From NCBI RefSeq assembly GCF_036014015.1, contig NZ_CP107905.1, positions 1,984,001 to 2,048,000 on the forward strand: 64,000 nucleotides of DNA. Reading direction: 5' to 3'. Each line of letters starts with the position of its first letter. Within the stretch, counting starts at the first letter, position 1. The position numbers and the translations under genes are program-made. This DNA comes from Streptomyces sp. NBC_00457 (GTDB lineage: Bacteria; Actinomycetota; Actinomycetes; Streptomycetales; Streptomycetaceae). Below are positions 27,883 through 36,336 of the stretch, piece after piece. The notes below the pieces were generated by a model, which made no database searches, was not told the DNA's origin, and was given only the letters and a program-made list of their open reading frames with translations.

Positions 27883-28770
27883 ATGGCACCGATGCAACTG
27901 GGGCTCATCGGCCTCGGCAAGATGGGCGGCAACATGCGCGAGCGGATCCGCCGCGCCGGCCACACCGTCGTCGGCTACGACCGCAACCCCGAGGTCTCCG
28001 ACGTCGGCAGCCTGACCGAACTGGTCGAGCGGCTCGAAGCGCCGCGCACCATCTGGGTGATGGTCCCGGCAGGCGCCGCCACCCAGTCCGTCGTCGACGA
28101 ACTCGGCGACCTCCTCCAGCCCGGCGACATCGTCGTCGACGGCGGCAACTCCCGCTGGACCGACGACGAGCAGCACGCCGAGGAGCTCGGCGCCAAGGGC
28201 ATCGGCTTCGTCGACGCCGGTGTCTCCGGCGGCGTGTGGGGCCTGGAGAACGGCTACGCCCTGATGGTCGGCGGCGACAAGGAGCACGTGGAGCGGCTCC
28301 AGCCCGTCTTCGAGGCACTCAAGCCGGAAGGCCCGTACGGCTATGTCCACGCGGGCAAGGTGGGCGCGGGCCACTTCTCGAAGATGGTCCACAACGGCAT
28401 CGAGTACGCCATGATGCAGGCCTACGCCGAGGGCTGGGAGCTGCTGGAGGCCGTCGACTCCGTGACCGACGTGCGCGAGGTCTTCCGGTCCTGGCAGGAG
28501 GGCACGGTCATCCGCTCCTGGCTGCTCGACCTCGCCGTCAACGCCCTCGACCAGGACGAGCACCTGGACAAGCTGCGCGGCTACGCGGAGGACTCCGGCG
28601 AGGGCCGCTGGACCGTGGAGGCCGCCATCGACAACTCGGTCCCGCTGCCCGCCATCACGGCGTCCCTGTTCGCCCGGTTCGCCTCGCGCCAGGACGACTC
28701 GCCGCAGATGAAGATGGTCGCGGCGCTGCGCAACCAGTTCGGCGGCCACGCCGTCGAGCCGAAGGAGTAA
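27883..28770 (+). CDS. gnd: 6-phosphogluconate dehydrogenase, decarboxylating (GntZ/YqeC type)
   Basis: 295-residue short-form enzyme converting 6-phosphogluconate to ribulose-5-phosphate with CO2 and a reduced nicotinamide. The Rossmann motif is LGLIGLGKMGGNM, with VDGGNSRW, DAGVSGGVWGL and the catalytic GKVGAGHFSKMVHNGIEY (Lys and His). The short form lacks the long C-terminal half of E. coli Gnd and often prefers NAD. ATG 27883 sits 7 bases after GGAAGAGA; ATG 27892 is an alternative. It completes the oxidative branch encoded by this operon, except pgl. Confidence 0.94.
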   Translation: MAPMQLGLIGLGKMGGNMRERIRRAGHTVVGYDRNPEVSDVGSLTELVERLEAPRTIWVMVPAGAATQSVVDELGDLLQPGDIVVDGGNSRWTDDEQHAEELGAKGIGFVDAGVSGGVWGLENGYALMVGGDKEHVERLQPVFEALKPEGPYGYVHAGKVGAGHFSKMVHNGIEYAMMQAYAEGWELLEAVDSVTDVREVFRSWQEGTVIRSWLLDLAVNALDQDEHLDKLRGYAEDSGEGRWTVEAAIDNSVPLPAITASLFARFASRQDDSPQMKMVAALRNQFGGHAVEPKE

Positions 28771-28776
28771 CCGGCC

Positions 28777-29364
28777 GTGGGGGATCTTCTGCTGGTCCGC
28801 CACGGTGAGACGGAGTGGAGCATGTCGGGCCGGCACACCAGCTGGACCGACCTGCCCCTCACCGGGCACGGCGAGGAACAGGCCAAGTCACTCGCCCCGC
28901 TCCTCGCCCACCGGACCTTCTCCCTGGCGCTGTCCAGCCCGCTGCACCGTGCGCTCCACACCGCCGACCTGGCGGGCCTGTCCGGCGTCGTGCCCGACGA
29001 GGATCTGCACGAGTGGGACTACGGCGCGTACGAGGGCGTCACCACCGTCGACATCCACCGCGCCCGCCCCGACTGGTACCTGTGGACGGACGGCGTGCCA
29101 CCGGGCCCGGCGGGACACCCCGGCGAGTCACCGGCCCAGGTCGGCGCCCGCGCGGACCGCGTGCTGTCCCGGGTCGACGACGCCCTCGCCGACGGTGACG
29201 TGATCCTCGTGGCCCACGGCCACTTCCTGCGTGTGCTGACGGCACGGCGGCTGGGGCTGGCTCCGGCGGAGGGACGGCTGTTCCAGTTGGCGACGGGGAC
29301 GGTGAGCCGGCTGTCCCTGGAACACGGGCGACCCGTGATCGCGGAGTGGAACACGCGGCCGTAA
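28777..29364 (+). CDS. Histidine phosphatase family protein
   Basis: 195-residue phosphoglycerate-mutase-like phosphatase. The signature LLVRHGETEWS near the N terminus carries the phospho-His; the paired HGHFLRVLTARRLG supplies the second catalytic His, with Arg in SSPLHRALHTADLAG. Lies 6 bases after gnd and probably belongs to that operon, acting on a sugar phosphate. Confidence 0.88.
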   Translation: MGDLLLVRHGETEWSMSGRHTSWTDLPLTGHGEEQAKSLAPLLAHRTFSLALSSPLHRALHTADLAGLSGVVPDEDLHEWDYGAYEGVTTVDIHRARPDWYLWTDGVPPGPAGHPGESPAQVGARADRVLSRVDDALADGDVILVAHGHFLRVLTARRLGLAPAEGRLFQLATGTVSRLSLEHGRPVIAEWNTRP

Positions 29365-29410
29365 GTACGTTGTTGACACGCGTGGTTCGGTCAGGTCAGA
29401 GTCGCCGACG

Positions 29411-30874
29411 ATGGAGCCGAACGATCTGACACCGACCGAGCTGCGCGTGTGGCAGGCCTTTTCCCACGGGGAGTCCGTGGACTTGCGTTCCGCCGCCGGC
29501 GAGGACGTGGGGAACGGAGCGGACTGGGGGCCGGAACGCTCCGTCCGCGCGGCCGTGTTGAGGTCGCTGCTTCTCAACGGCCCTCAGGAGGACGGCGAAA
29601 TAGCGTCGCTGAAGCTTGCGGGGGCTCGTATCACCGGGGTGCTCGACCTTCAGTACGCGACGATCGACCACCCCGCGCGGCTCAGACGCTGCCACTTCGA
29701 CGAGACCCCACGGCTCTACGCCGCCCGGCTCCGCGAGCTCAACCTCAGCGAGTCCGACCTGCCCGGGCTCACCGCCCAGGCCCTGCGGGTGGACGGCACC
29801 CTGCGGGCGACGCGAACCGTGTTCCGGGGACCGGTGCGGCTCGGCGGGGCGCAGCTCGCCGGGAGCCTGTACATGGAGAGCGCACAGATCGACGCGCCGG
29901 ACGCCGAGGAGCCCGTGCTCCAGCTCAACCAGGCGGCTCTCGGGGGCGATCTGTGGGCACCGGGGCTGGTGACCCACGGACAGATACGTCTCAACGGCGC
30001 GAACGTCACCGGGACGGTCAATCTCACCGACGCGCGGTGCGAGAACCCGGGTGACGCCGTCCTCGACGCGATGGCCCTCACCGTAGAGGGAGACCTCGCG
30101 CTGAAGCGCGCGCACGCCCGTGGATGGATCGGCCTGAAGGGCGCCCGAATCGCCGGCCGCCTCGACCTGTCGTACGCACGCCTGTCGAATCCGGGCGATG
30201 CCGCGCTACGGGCGAGCAGCTGCACCATCGGGGAGCTGTGGCTGCGCAAGGGCCCGCCCCCACAAGGCACTCTGAACCTGCGCCGCGCCCAGATCGACGT
30301 CCTGTTCCTGGAGCCCGAGGTGGTCCCGGACCGGGTCCGGCTCGACAACCTCTCCTATACGTCCCTCACCCCGCACGAGCCGGCCGAGCGCCGTCTGCCC
30401 ATGCTGGAGCGGGACGCCGAGGGCTATGTCCCCTACGCCTACGAGCAGTTGACCGCTGCCTACCGTCGCATCGGCGACGACCACGCGGCCAGGCTCGTCC
30501 AGCTCGCCAAGCAGCGCCGCCACCGCTCCACGCTCGGCTGGTACGGACGCCTGTGGGGCCACGTCCAGGACGCCACGGTCGGCTACGGCTTCCGCCCCTT
30601 GCGCGCCTTCGGCTGGCTGCTCTCCCTGCTCGCCGTCGGCTCGATCGCGTACGCCCTGCACCACCCGCCCCCGCTGAAGCCCTCCGAAGCCCCGTCCTTC
30701 AACCCGGTGTTCTACACGCTCGACCTGCTGCTGCCGGTGATCTCCTTCGGGCAGGAGAGCGCCTTCGCCCCGAAGGGCGGGTACCAGTGGCTGTCCTACG
30801 TCCTCATCATCACCGGCTGGATCCTCGCCACGACCGTCGTCACCGGCGTGACCAGAACCGTCAGCCGCCAATGA
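29411..30874 (+). CDS. Membrane-anchored protein with pentapeptide/bactofilin-like repeats
   Basis: 487 residues. Residues 55-310 consist of repeated blocks such as GARITGVLDLQYATID, GAQLAGSLYMESAQID, GANVTGTVNLTDARC and GARIAGRLDLSYARL, spaced about 22-25 residues apart, predicting a right-handed beta-solenoid. Two or three hydrophobic helices follow (FGWLLSLLAVGSIAYAL; FYTLDLLLPVISFG; WLSYVLIITGWILATTVV). Homologues are often labelled membrane-associated oxidoreductase, but I see no cofactor motif. The solenoid precedes the helices, so it is probably cytoplasmic. It ends one base before the convergent dehydratase gene. Confidence 0.8.
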   Translation: MEPNDLTPTELRVWQAFSHGESVDLRSAAGEDVGNGADWGPERSVRAAVLRSLLLNGPQEDGEIASLKLAGARITGVLDLQYATIDHPARLRRCHFDETPRLYAARLRELNLSESDLPGLTAQALRVDGTLRATRTVFRGPVRLGGAQLAGSLYMESAQIDAPDAEEPVLQLNQAALGGDLWAPGLVTHGQIRLNGANVTGTVNLTDARCENPGDAVLDAMALTVEGDLALKRAHARGWIGLKGARIAGRLDLSYARLSNPGDAALRASSCTIGELWLRKGPPPQGTLNLRRAQIDVLFLEPEVVPDRVRLDNLSYTSLTPHEPAERRLPMLERDAEGYVPYAYEQLTAAYRRIGDDHAARLVQLAKQRRHRSTLGWYGRLWGHVQDATVGYGFRPLRAFGWLLSLLAVGSIAYALHHPPPLKPSEAPSFNPVFYTLDLLLPVISFGQESAFAPKGGYQWLSYVLIITGWILATTVVTGVTRTVSRQ

Positions 30875-30875
30875 G

Positions 30876-32660
30876 TCACGTCACCGCGTGCTGCGCCGCC
30901 AGCCGCACCGGCGCGTTCGGGGCGCCGTAACCGCGGTAGCCGCCGTCCCGCTGGACCAGTTCGAAGAAGACCCGCCCGATCGTCTGCGTATAGCAGTGGC
31001 GGAACTCGCCCTCCGCGTCCCGGTCGTAGAGGATCCCGAGTTCCCGGTACGTCGCCAACTCACCGTCGGCGAACTCGTACCGGGCCGCCAGGTCGTCGTA
31101 GTAGTTGGCGGGGATCGGCAGCAGCCGGCCCCCGGAGTCACGGAAGCGGCGGGCCGCGGCGACCACGTCGTCCGTGGCCAGCGCGATGTGCTGGGCGTGG
31201 ACCGTGTCGTCGGTCGGTGCCGCCGAGACGGTGAGCGCGATCCGTACGCTGCCGTCCGCGTTGGTGACCGCGCGGCTGCGCAGCAGGCCGTAGGGGTCGG
31301 CCACGTCGACGCTTTCCTGCGCGTGCAGGCCGAGCACACTGCGGTGGAACAGGGCGGCCTCGTCGAAGTGGTGCCAGGGCTGGGTGAGGGCGAGATGGTC
31401 GATGCGGGTCACGTGCGCCGCGCCCTTCCCGACGGCCACGTCCTCGAAGTCGCCCCGCCAGTCGGGGCGTTCGCGCCCAGCACCGGAGGCGCAGAAGAAG
31501 AGTTCCGTGCCGTCGGGCGCCGCCACGGCGTCCAGCAGGGCGTCCTCGGCGGCACGGCGGCGCGGCAGCACCGGCGCCAGCAGGGCCTCGGCACGACGGG
31601 ACGCGCCCACGGGGTCCGGTGACTCCAGGCCGATCGCGGCGAGTCCGGTGCCGTCGCGGCGGGCGGCCGGACCGGTGTTGACCAGGACGCGTGCCTCGCC
31701 CTGCTGCCAGAGATCGACCGGTTTGCTGCGGTGCCGCGCGGTACGGGCGAAGCCCAGCGCGCCGAGCACCGCAGCGACGGGTTCGGCATCGGGCGTGACC
31801 AGTTCGGCGAAGGCGACACCGGTGGGGACGACGGGAGCGGGCGGCGTGGCCAGACCGACCGTCTCCTGAAGGACCAAGAGAGAACGGTGGGCGTCCACGG
31901 CGGTGGGACCGGCCTCGGCCTGCCGGAAGACGTCGTTGAAGACCTCCAGGGAGAGCGGACCGTCGTATCCGGCACGGATCACATGCTGCAGAAGTCCCGC
32001 GACGTCGAAGCCTCCCTGGCCGGGGAAGCAGCGGTAGTGGCGGCTCCACTGCAGGACGTCCATCGCCAGCAGCGGTGCGTCTGCCAGCTGAAGGAAGAAG
32101 ATCTTCTCACCCGGGATCTCCTCGATGCCCTTGGGATCCGAACCGCGCGAGAGGATATGGAAGCTGTCCAGACAGGTACCGAGCGCGGGATGATCGGCGG
32201 CCTCGACAATCCGCCAGGCATGGTCGTACGTACTGACATGCCGCCCCCACGCCAACGCCTCGTACGCCACCCGGACCCCGAACTCCTGTGCCAGCTCGGC
32301 CAGTTGACGCAGATGCCAGGCCGCCAGCGCGTCATCGTCCTCGGCCAGCGGGGAAACACTGGAGCAAACCAGGACGGTGTCCGCCCCCAACCTCCGCATC
32401 AACTCGAACTTGTGCCGCGCCCGCCGCAAATTGCGGCCGAACTCCTCATCCGGCACGGCTTCGATGTCCCGCATCGGCTGATAGAGATCAATGCTCAGCC
32501 CGAGGTCGGCACAACGGCTCCGAATCTCCTCCGGTGTACGAGGGCTGGCCAACAGATCATTCTCAAAGATCTCCACCCCGTCGAACCCGGCCCGGGAAGC
32601 GGCAGTCAGCTTCTCGGTCAGGGAACCACTGAGAGAGACGGTGGCGATGGATGTACGCAT
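30876..32660 (-). CDS. 3-Dehydroshikimate dehydratase, QuiC1-like (TIM barrel + HPPD-like fusion)
   Basis: 594-residue two-domain protein. Residues 1-270 are an AP-endonuclease-2 type TIM barrel with metal-ligand blocks RVAYEALAWGRHVSTYDHAW, TCLDSFHIL and LSLEVFNDVF, the group that dehydrates 3-dehydroshikimate to protocatechuate. Residues about 280-594 are a vicinal-oxygen-chelate/hydroxyphenylpyruvate dioxygenase-like half (IDHLALTQ, and VFFELVQRDGGYRGYGAPN with the metal Glu). This domain pair matches QuiC1. The adjacent shikimate dehydrogenase, TetR and MHS transporter support shikimate/quinate catabolism over ring-hydroxyphenylpyruvate oxidation. Confidence 0.85.
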   Translation of the reverse strand: MRTSIATVSLSGSLTEKLTAASRAGFDGVEIFENDLLASPRTPEEIRSRCADLGLSIDLYQPMRDIEAVPDEEFGRNLRRARHKFELMRRLGADTVLVCSSVSPLAEDDDALAAWHLRQLAELAQEFGVRVAYEALAWGRHVSTYDHAWRIVEAADHPALGTCLDSFHILSRGSDPKGIEEIPGEKIFFLQLADAPLLAMDVLQWSRHYRCFPGQGGFDVAGLLQHVIRAGYDGPLSLEVFNDVFRQAEAGPTAVDAHRSLLVLQETVGLATPPAPVVPTGVAFAELVTPDAEPVAAVLGALGFARTARHRSKPVDLWQQGEARVLVNTGPAARRDGTGLAAIGLESPDPVGASRRAEALLAPVLPRRRAAEDALLDAVAAPDGTELFFCASGAGRERPDWRGDFEDVAVGKGAAHVTRIDHLALTQPWHHFDEAALFHRSVLGLHAQESVDVADPYGLLRSRAVTNADGSVRIALTVSAAPTDDTVHAQHIALATDDVVAAARRFRDSGGRLLPIPANYYDDLAARYEFADGELATYRELGILYDRDAEGEFRHCYTQTIGRVFFELVQRDGGYRGYGAPNAPVRLAAQHAVT

Positions 32661-32689
32661 GGAGGGTGCTCCTTCAACTCGCCGAACGA

Positions 32690-32755
32690 CAGCGCCCCTT
32701 CAGGGGCGCGGGGAACTGCGCGATCAACCACAACCGACCCGCACCCGACACACCA
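32690..32755 (+). repeat. Dispersed Streptomyces intergenic repeat, copy B
   Basis: Forward copy: hairpin GCGCCCCTTCAGGGGCGC, then GGGGAACTGCGCGATCAACC and an ACCCGACACACC tail. It separates the shikimate dehydrogenase stop from the dehydratase start, both minus strand, so here it lies within a putative operon. Confidence 0.8.
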
Positions 32756-32756
32756 C

Positions 32757-33635
32757 CTAGCCCGCCGAGCTCTCCACAACCCCGCCCATCTCCGCAATGT
32801 CGGCCAGCATTCGCGCGCTATCGGGCTCACGGCCGGTGAAGAGACGGAACGCATCCACCGCCTGGAACACAGCCATCCCGCCCCCGTCCAACGCGGCGCA
32901 GCCAACCTCACGGGCCGCACGCAGCAGCTCCGTCTCCAGAGGCCGATAGACAACCTCGGCGACCCACAACCCGGGATGAAGCAGTTCCGCGGAAAAGGGC
33001 AGACCCGGGTGCGCCGCCATACCGGTCGGCGTGGCATGCACGACCCCGTCCGCTTGGGCGAGCAGCTGGGCCAGCCGGTCCGGCGTGCCGACAGCCACCC
33101 GCCCCTCGCCGAAGTGCCGGTTCAGCGCCCCGGCGAGACCCGCAGCGCGATCCCGCAACGCGTCCACGACAGTGACCCGCTCCGCACCCAACGTGAGCAT
33201 GGCGTGCGCAACAGCCGCACCCGCACCCCCCGCACCCACCTGCACAACCCGCTCCAGCGGCGCGTCCGGCAGACCGCGCGCGAACGACGCGGCGAACCCG
33301 GTGACATCCGTGTTGTGCCCGACCGCGCGCCCGCCCTCGAAGACGACCGTGTTGACCGCACCGAGCGCCTCGGCCTGCGGAGCGAGCGCGTCCAGGTGCT
33401 CGATCACGAGCTGCTTGCACGGATGCGTGATGTTGAGCCCGTCGAACCCCAGGTCCCGCGCCGCACGCACCAGGTCTCCCACGGCCTCGGGCCCGACGCC
33501 GAGCGCGTCGAGGTCGATGAGCCGGTACACATAGCGCAGACCCTGGCGGTCGGCCTCCCGCTCGTGCAGGGCCGGGCTGAGCGACGGGCCGATGCCCGCA
33601 CCGATCAGCCCGACGAGATACGAGTCCTTGGCCAC
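32757..33635 (-). CDS. Shikimate/quinate 5-dehydrogenase (AroE family)
   Basis: 292-residue NAD(P)-dependent dehydrogenase. Substrate-binding GPSLSPALH (16-24), catalytic Lys74 in NITHPCKQ, and Asp110 in NTDVTGF are all present, as is the Rossmann block VGAGGAGAAVAHAM. AroE makes shikimate; in this context, beside dehydroshikimate dehydratase and a transporter, it more probably oxidises shikimate or quinate. GTG 33635 has a strong AGGAGG site. Promoter region overlaps the TetR-type palindrome at 33657-33680. Confidence 0.9.
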   Translation of the reverse strand: MAKDSYLVGLIGAGIGPSLSPALHEREADRQGLRYVYRLIDLDALGVGPEAVGDLVRAARDLGFDGLNITHPCKQLVIEHLDALAPQAEALGAVNTVVFEGGRAVGHNTDVTGFAASFARGLPDAPLERVVQVGAGGAGAAVAHAMLTLGAERVTVVDALRDRAAGLAGALNRHFGEGRVAVGTPDRLAQLLAQADGVVHATPTGMAAHPGLPFSAELLHPGLWVAEVVYRPLETELLRAAREVGCAALDGGGMAVFQAVDAFRLFTGREPDSARMLADIAEMGGVVESSAG

Positions 33636-33656
33636 GCGGACCTCCTGAGCGGCTCA

Positions 33657-33680
33657 CTAATGTACGAACTAGTACGTTAG
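33657..33680. promoter_or_regulatory. TetR-type operator between shikimate dehydrogenase and TetR genes
   Basis: CTAATGTACGAACTAGTACGTTAG (shown here as 24 positions; arms CTAATGTAC and GTACGTTAG) matches its complement at 18 of 24 positions. Read on the minus strand it contains TACATT, a plausible -10 for the catabolic operon. Confidence 0.6.
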
Positions 33681-33791
33681 CTATATCAGCAGCCGTCGAC
33701 CAGGGGAAGCCCCAGCCGGAAACCCGAAACCAGGCACGGGCGCCTGCTTCTACAATCACCGGCACTGGACCGCCTGCCCTAAGGAACCCGG

Positions 33792-34457
33792 ATGACCAGC
33801 GTCGACGAACCGGCACGCAACAACGGGCGCATCCGTGACGCCGCCCGCACCCGGGCCGAGATCCTCGACGTCGCGACGCAGGAGTTCGCACGGTCCGGGT
33901 ACGCGGGGGCCCGCGTCGACGAGATCGCCGCCCGCACCCGCACCACGAAGCGGATGATCTACTACTACTTCGGCGGCAAGGAGCAGCTGTTCACGGCCGT
34001 GCTGGAGCGGGCGTACGGCGTGATCCGCGAGGCGGAGCAGCAGCTCGACGTCGAGCATCTGGACCCGGTCGCGGCCATCCGGCGCCTGGCCGAGGTGACC
34101 TTCGACCACCACGAGGCACACCCGGACTTCATCCGCCTGGTCAGCATCGAGAACATCCACGAGGCCGAGCACATCGCCGGCTCCGAGAAGCTCGGCAAGA
34201 TCGGTTCACCGGCCCTGGACGTGATCGGCCGGATCCTTCAGGCGGGGCAGGAGTCCGGGCTGTTCACCGCCGACGTCGACGCCGTCGACCTGCACGCCAT
34301 GATCAGCTCCTTCTGCTTCTTCCGGGTCGCCAACCGGCACACCTTCGGCGCCCTGTTCGGCCGCGACCTGGTGGCCCCGGCCCAGCGCGAGCACTACCGG
34401 ACCATGCTGGGCGACATGGTGATCGCCTACCTCACGGCGGACCGCGCGACAGGCTGA
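33792..34457 (+). CDS. TetR-family transcriptional regulator of the shikimate module
   Basis: 221-residue regulator with an N-terminal TetR helix-turn-helix (ILDVATQEFARSGYAGARVDEIAARTRTTKRMIYYYFGGKEQLF, about 20-63) and a TetR_C_6-like ligand domain. It is divergent from the catabolic pair and upstream of the transporter. Palindromes at 33657-33680 and 34520-34543 lie in front of both, so it probably represses both until shikimate or an intermediate binds. Confidence 0.87.
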   Translation: MTSVDEPARNNGRIRDAARTRAEILDVATQEFARSGYAGARVDEIAARTRTTKRMIYYYFGGKEQLFTAVLERAYGVIREAEQQLDVEHLDPVAAIRRLAEVTFDHHEAHPDFIRLVSIENIHEAEHIAGSEKLGKIGSPALDVIGRILQAGQESGLFTADVDAVDLHAMISSFCFFRVANRHTFGALFGRDLVAPAQREHYRTMLGDMVIAYLTADRATG

Positions 34458-34475
34458 ACGCGCACGACCGACCCC

Positions 34476-34504
34476 TTGACAGCGGGGAAACGCGCGCGCA
34501 ACAT
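34476..34504 (+). promoter_or_regulatory. Promoter of the shikimate transporter
   Basis: TTGACA (34476-34481), 17-base spacer, CAACAT (34499-34504). Close to the sigma-70 consensus and located 108 bases before the transporter GTG. Confidence 0.55.
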
Positions 34505-34519
34505 CCCTACCCACCGGGA

Positions 34520-34543
34520 CTAACTACCCAGTGGGTTAATTAG
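34520..34543. promoter_or_regulatory. Operator downstream of the transporter promoter
   Basis: CTAACTACCCAGTGGGTTAATTAG in 24 positions, centred on ACCCAGTGGGT; 16 of 24 positions are symmetric and the ends CTAA/TTAG match those of the palindrome at 33657-33680. Position just after the predicted transcription start suits a blocking repressor. Confidence 0.5.
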
Positions 34544-34611
34544 CCGAAGATCCGGCCCTTCTCCCCGCCGCTCACTCCCCCTTACGTTGGAGTTTCCTCA
34601 AAGGAGCCGCC

Positions 34612-35958
34612 GTGTCCGTCCCCGTCCCCTCCGCCCCGCCCGGGCAGCCGAAGAAAGCCGCGACCGCGGCCTGGATAGGCAGCGCCCTGGAGTACTACGA
34701 CTTCTTCATCTACGGATCCGCCGCCGCGCTGATCTTCCCCAAGGTCTTCTTCGACGAGTCGGACCCGGCCACCGCGACCCTGCTGTCACTGGCCACGTTC
34801 GGTGTGGCGTACGCGGCACGGCCGGTCGGCGCGCTCTTCCTCGGGCACTTCGGCGACCGGGTCGGACGTAAGAAGATCATGGTCTTCACGCTGATCCTGA
34901 TGGGCGTGTCGACGTTCCTGATCGGCTGTCTGCCCACCCGCGCCCAGATCGGCACGCTCGCTCCGGTGCTGCTGGTCCTGTGCCGGGTCCTCCAGGGCAT
35001 CTCGGCGGCGGGCGAGCAGGCCAGCGCCAATTCCATGACGCTGGAACACGCGCCACCGAACCGGCGCGGCTTCTTCACCAGCTTCACCCTCAGCGGCACC
35101 CAGGGCGGGCAACTGCTGGCCACCCTCGTCTTCATCCCGGTCGCCGCGCTCCCCGAGGACCAGCTGCTGTCCTGGGGCTGGCGGGTCCCGTTCTGGATGA
35201 GCATCGCGGTCGCCGTCGTCGGCTACGTCATCCGCCGCAAGCTGGAGGAGACACCGGCCTTCGCCCAGCAGGCCGCCACCGAGGGCGTCGTGAAGCTGCC
35301 GCTGGTGGTGCTGCTGCGCGAGCACTGGGCGGACGTCCTCAGGGTGATCGCGGGTGCGCTGATCGCCTCGGTGAGCACGATCTTCACGGTCTGGGCGCTG
35401 GCGTACGCGACCAGCGACGCGGTCGGCATGTCCCGCTCCTCCATGCTGTGGGTGGGCGCGCTCGCGAACCTCGTCGCGCTCGCCGCGATCCCGCTGTGGG
35501 CCACCCTGTCGGACCGCATCGGCCGCCGCCCGGTCTATCTGATCGGCGCCGCCGGCAGCGCGGTCATGATGTTCCTGTACCTGTGGTCGATCTCGACGGG
35601 CTCCTACCCGCTGACCCTGCTGCTGGGCATCGTCACCTTCGGTGTCGTCTACAGCGCCGCGAACGGTGTGTGGCCGTCCTTCTACGGCGAGATGTTCACG
35701 ACCCGGGTCCGCCTGTCCGGCATGGCGATCGGCACGCAGATCGGTTTCGCCGTGGCCGGTTTCGCGGTCACCTTCGCCGCGCAGATCGCGGGCCCCGACG
35801 GCAGCGACTGGTCGTCGGTGGCACTCTTCACCGCGGCCCTCTGCGTGCCCCCGGTCATCGCCGTCCTCACGGCCCGCGAGACCCACAAGGTGCCGACGGA
35901 ACACCTCGGCGAACGGACACCCGGCGAGGCGGCCCAACGGGAGACGGTGACGGCTTGA
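34612..35958 (+). CDS. MHS-family symporter, probable shikimate/quinate importer
   Basis: 448-residue 12-helix major facilitator of the metabolite:H+ symporter family: ALEYYDFFIYGSAAALIF in helix 1, GDRVGRKKIMVF loop, RVLQGISAAGEQA, and SDRIGRRPVYLIG in the second half. ShiA of E. coli belongs to this family, and the neighbouring shikimate dehydrogenase and dehydroshikimate dehydratase make a shikimate-type substrate likely. GTG 34612 follows AAAGGAG. Confidence 0.87.
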   Translation: MSVPVPSAPPGQPKKAATAAWIGSALEYYDFFIYGSAAALIFPKVFFDESDPATATLLSLATFGVAYAARPVGALFLGHFGDRVGRKKIMVFTLILMGVSTFLIGCLPTRAQIGTLAPVLLVLCRVLQGISAAGEQASANSMTLEHAPPNRRGFFTSFTLSGTQGGQLLATLVFIPVAALPEDQLLSWGWRVPFWMSIAVAVVGYVIRRKLEETPAFAQQAATEGVVKLPLVVLLREHWADVLRVIAGALIASVSTIFTVWALAYATSDAVGMSRSSMLWVGALANLVALAAIPLWATLSDRIGRRPVYLIGAAGSAVMMFLYLWSISTGSYPLTLLLGIVTFGVVYSAANGVWPSFYGEMFTTRVRLSGMAIGTQIGFAVAGFAVTFAAQIAGPDGSDWSSVALFTAALCVPPVIAVLTARETHKVPTEHLGERTPGEAAQRETVTA

Positions 35959-35976
35959 CCCCGCACGGCTGAAGAC

Positions 35977-36017
35977 CCCGAGTCCCCGGACGCCTTTGAC
36001 GGCTCCGGGGACTCGGG
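35977..36017 (+). terminator. Terminator after the shikimate transporter
   Basis: Perfect 14-base arms CCCGAGTCCCCGGA (35977-35990) and TCCGGGGACTCGGG (36004-36017) around a 13-base loop, 18 bases after the stop. Confidence 0.75.
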
Positions 36018-36055
36018 CGCTCTCCCCTAAGCAGGTCGCGAAGTCGGCTGCGGTT

Positions 36056-36140
36056 CGGCAGCGCCCCGAAGGGGCGCGGGGCTGTATCGATATGCGGCTC
36101 CGCCGCGTGGGCGCGACCATCCACGACGGACCCGCAGACG
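36056..36140 (+). repeat. Dispersed Streptomyces intergenic repeat, diverged copy C
   Basis: Begins with the same GGCAGCGCCCCGAAGGGGCG hairpin as the other copies, but continues GGGGCTGTATCGATATGCGG before returning to a GCGACCATCCACGACGGACC CGCAG tail. It appears to be a longer variant of the repeat. It sits between the transporter terminator and the glyoxalase remnant. Confidence 0.65.
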
Positions 36141-36174
36141 AAAATCGGCACCGGAACGCCGTCACCCGCCCCCA

Positions 36175-36305
36175 GGACGCGTCCTCCGTCGGATGACAGG
36201 CGACCTCCGCAGGCGGCGCCTTGAAGATGAGCCAGCCGTGTCCGGCGTCGACGTGCGACCAGCCCATAACGTCCCGGAAGAAGGCGCGGTCCGACGTCCA
36301 CCGCG
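36175..36305 (-). pseudogene. Remnant of a VOC/glyoxalase-family gene
   Basis: The minus strand encodes RAFFRDVMGWSHVDAGHGWL followed by IFKAPPAEVACHPTE, a recognisable internal segment of a vicinal-oxygen-chelate (glyoxalase/bleomycin-resistance) protein. Neither a start nor the rest of the domain is present, so this is a fragment. It borders the diverged repeat at 36056-36140. Confidence 0.6.
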
Positions 36306-36336
36306 GTAAGGGCAGGCACTGTCGTTGCCCGATCGT

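Noticed and set aside
30876..32660. 4-Hydroxyphenylpyruvate dioxygenase of tyrosine catabolism
   Set aside because: Only the C-terminal half is HPPD-like; the N-terminal dehydratase-type TIM barrel and the shikimate neighbours favour dehydroshikimate dehydratase.
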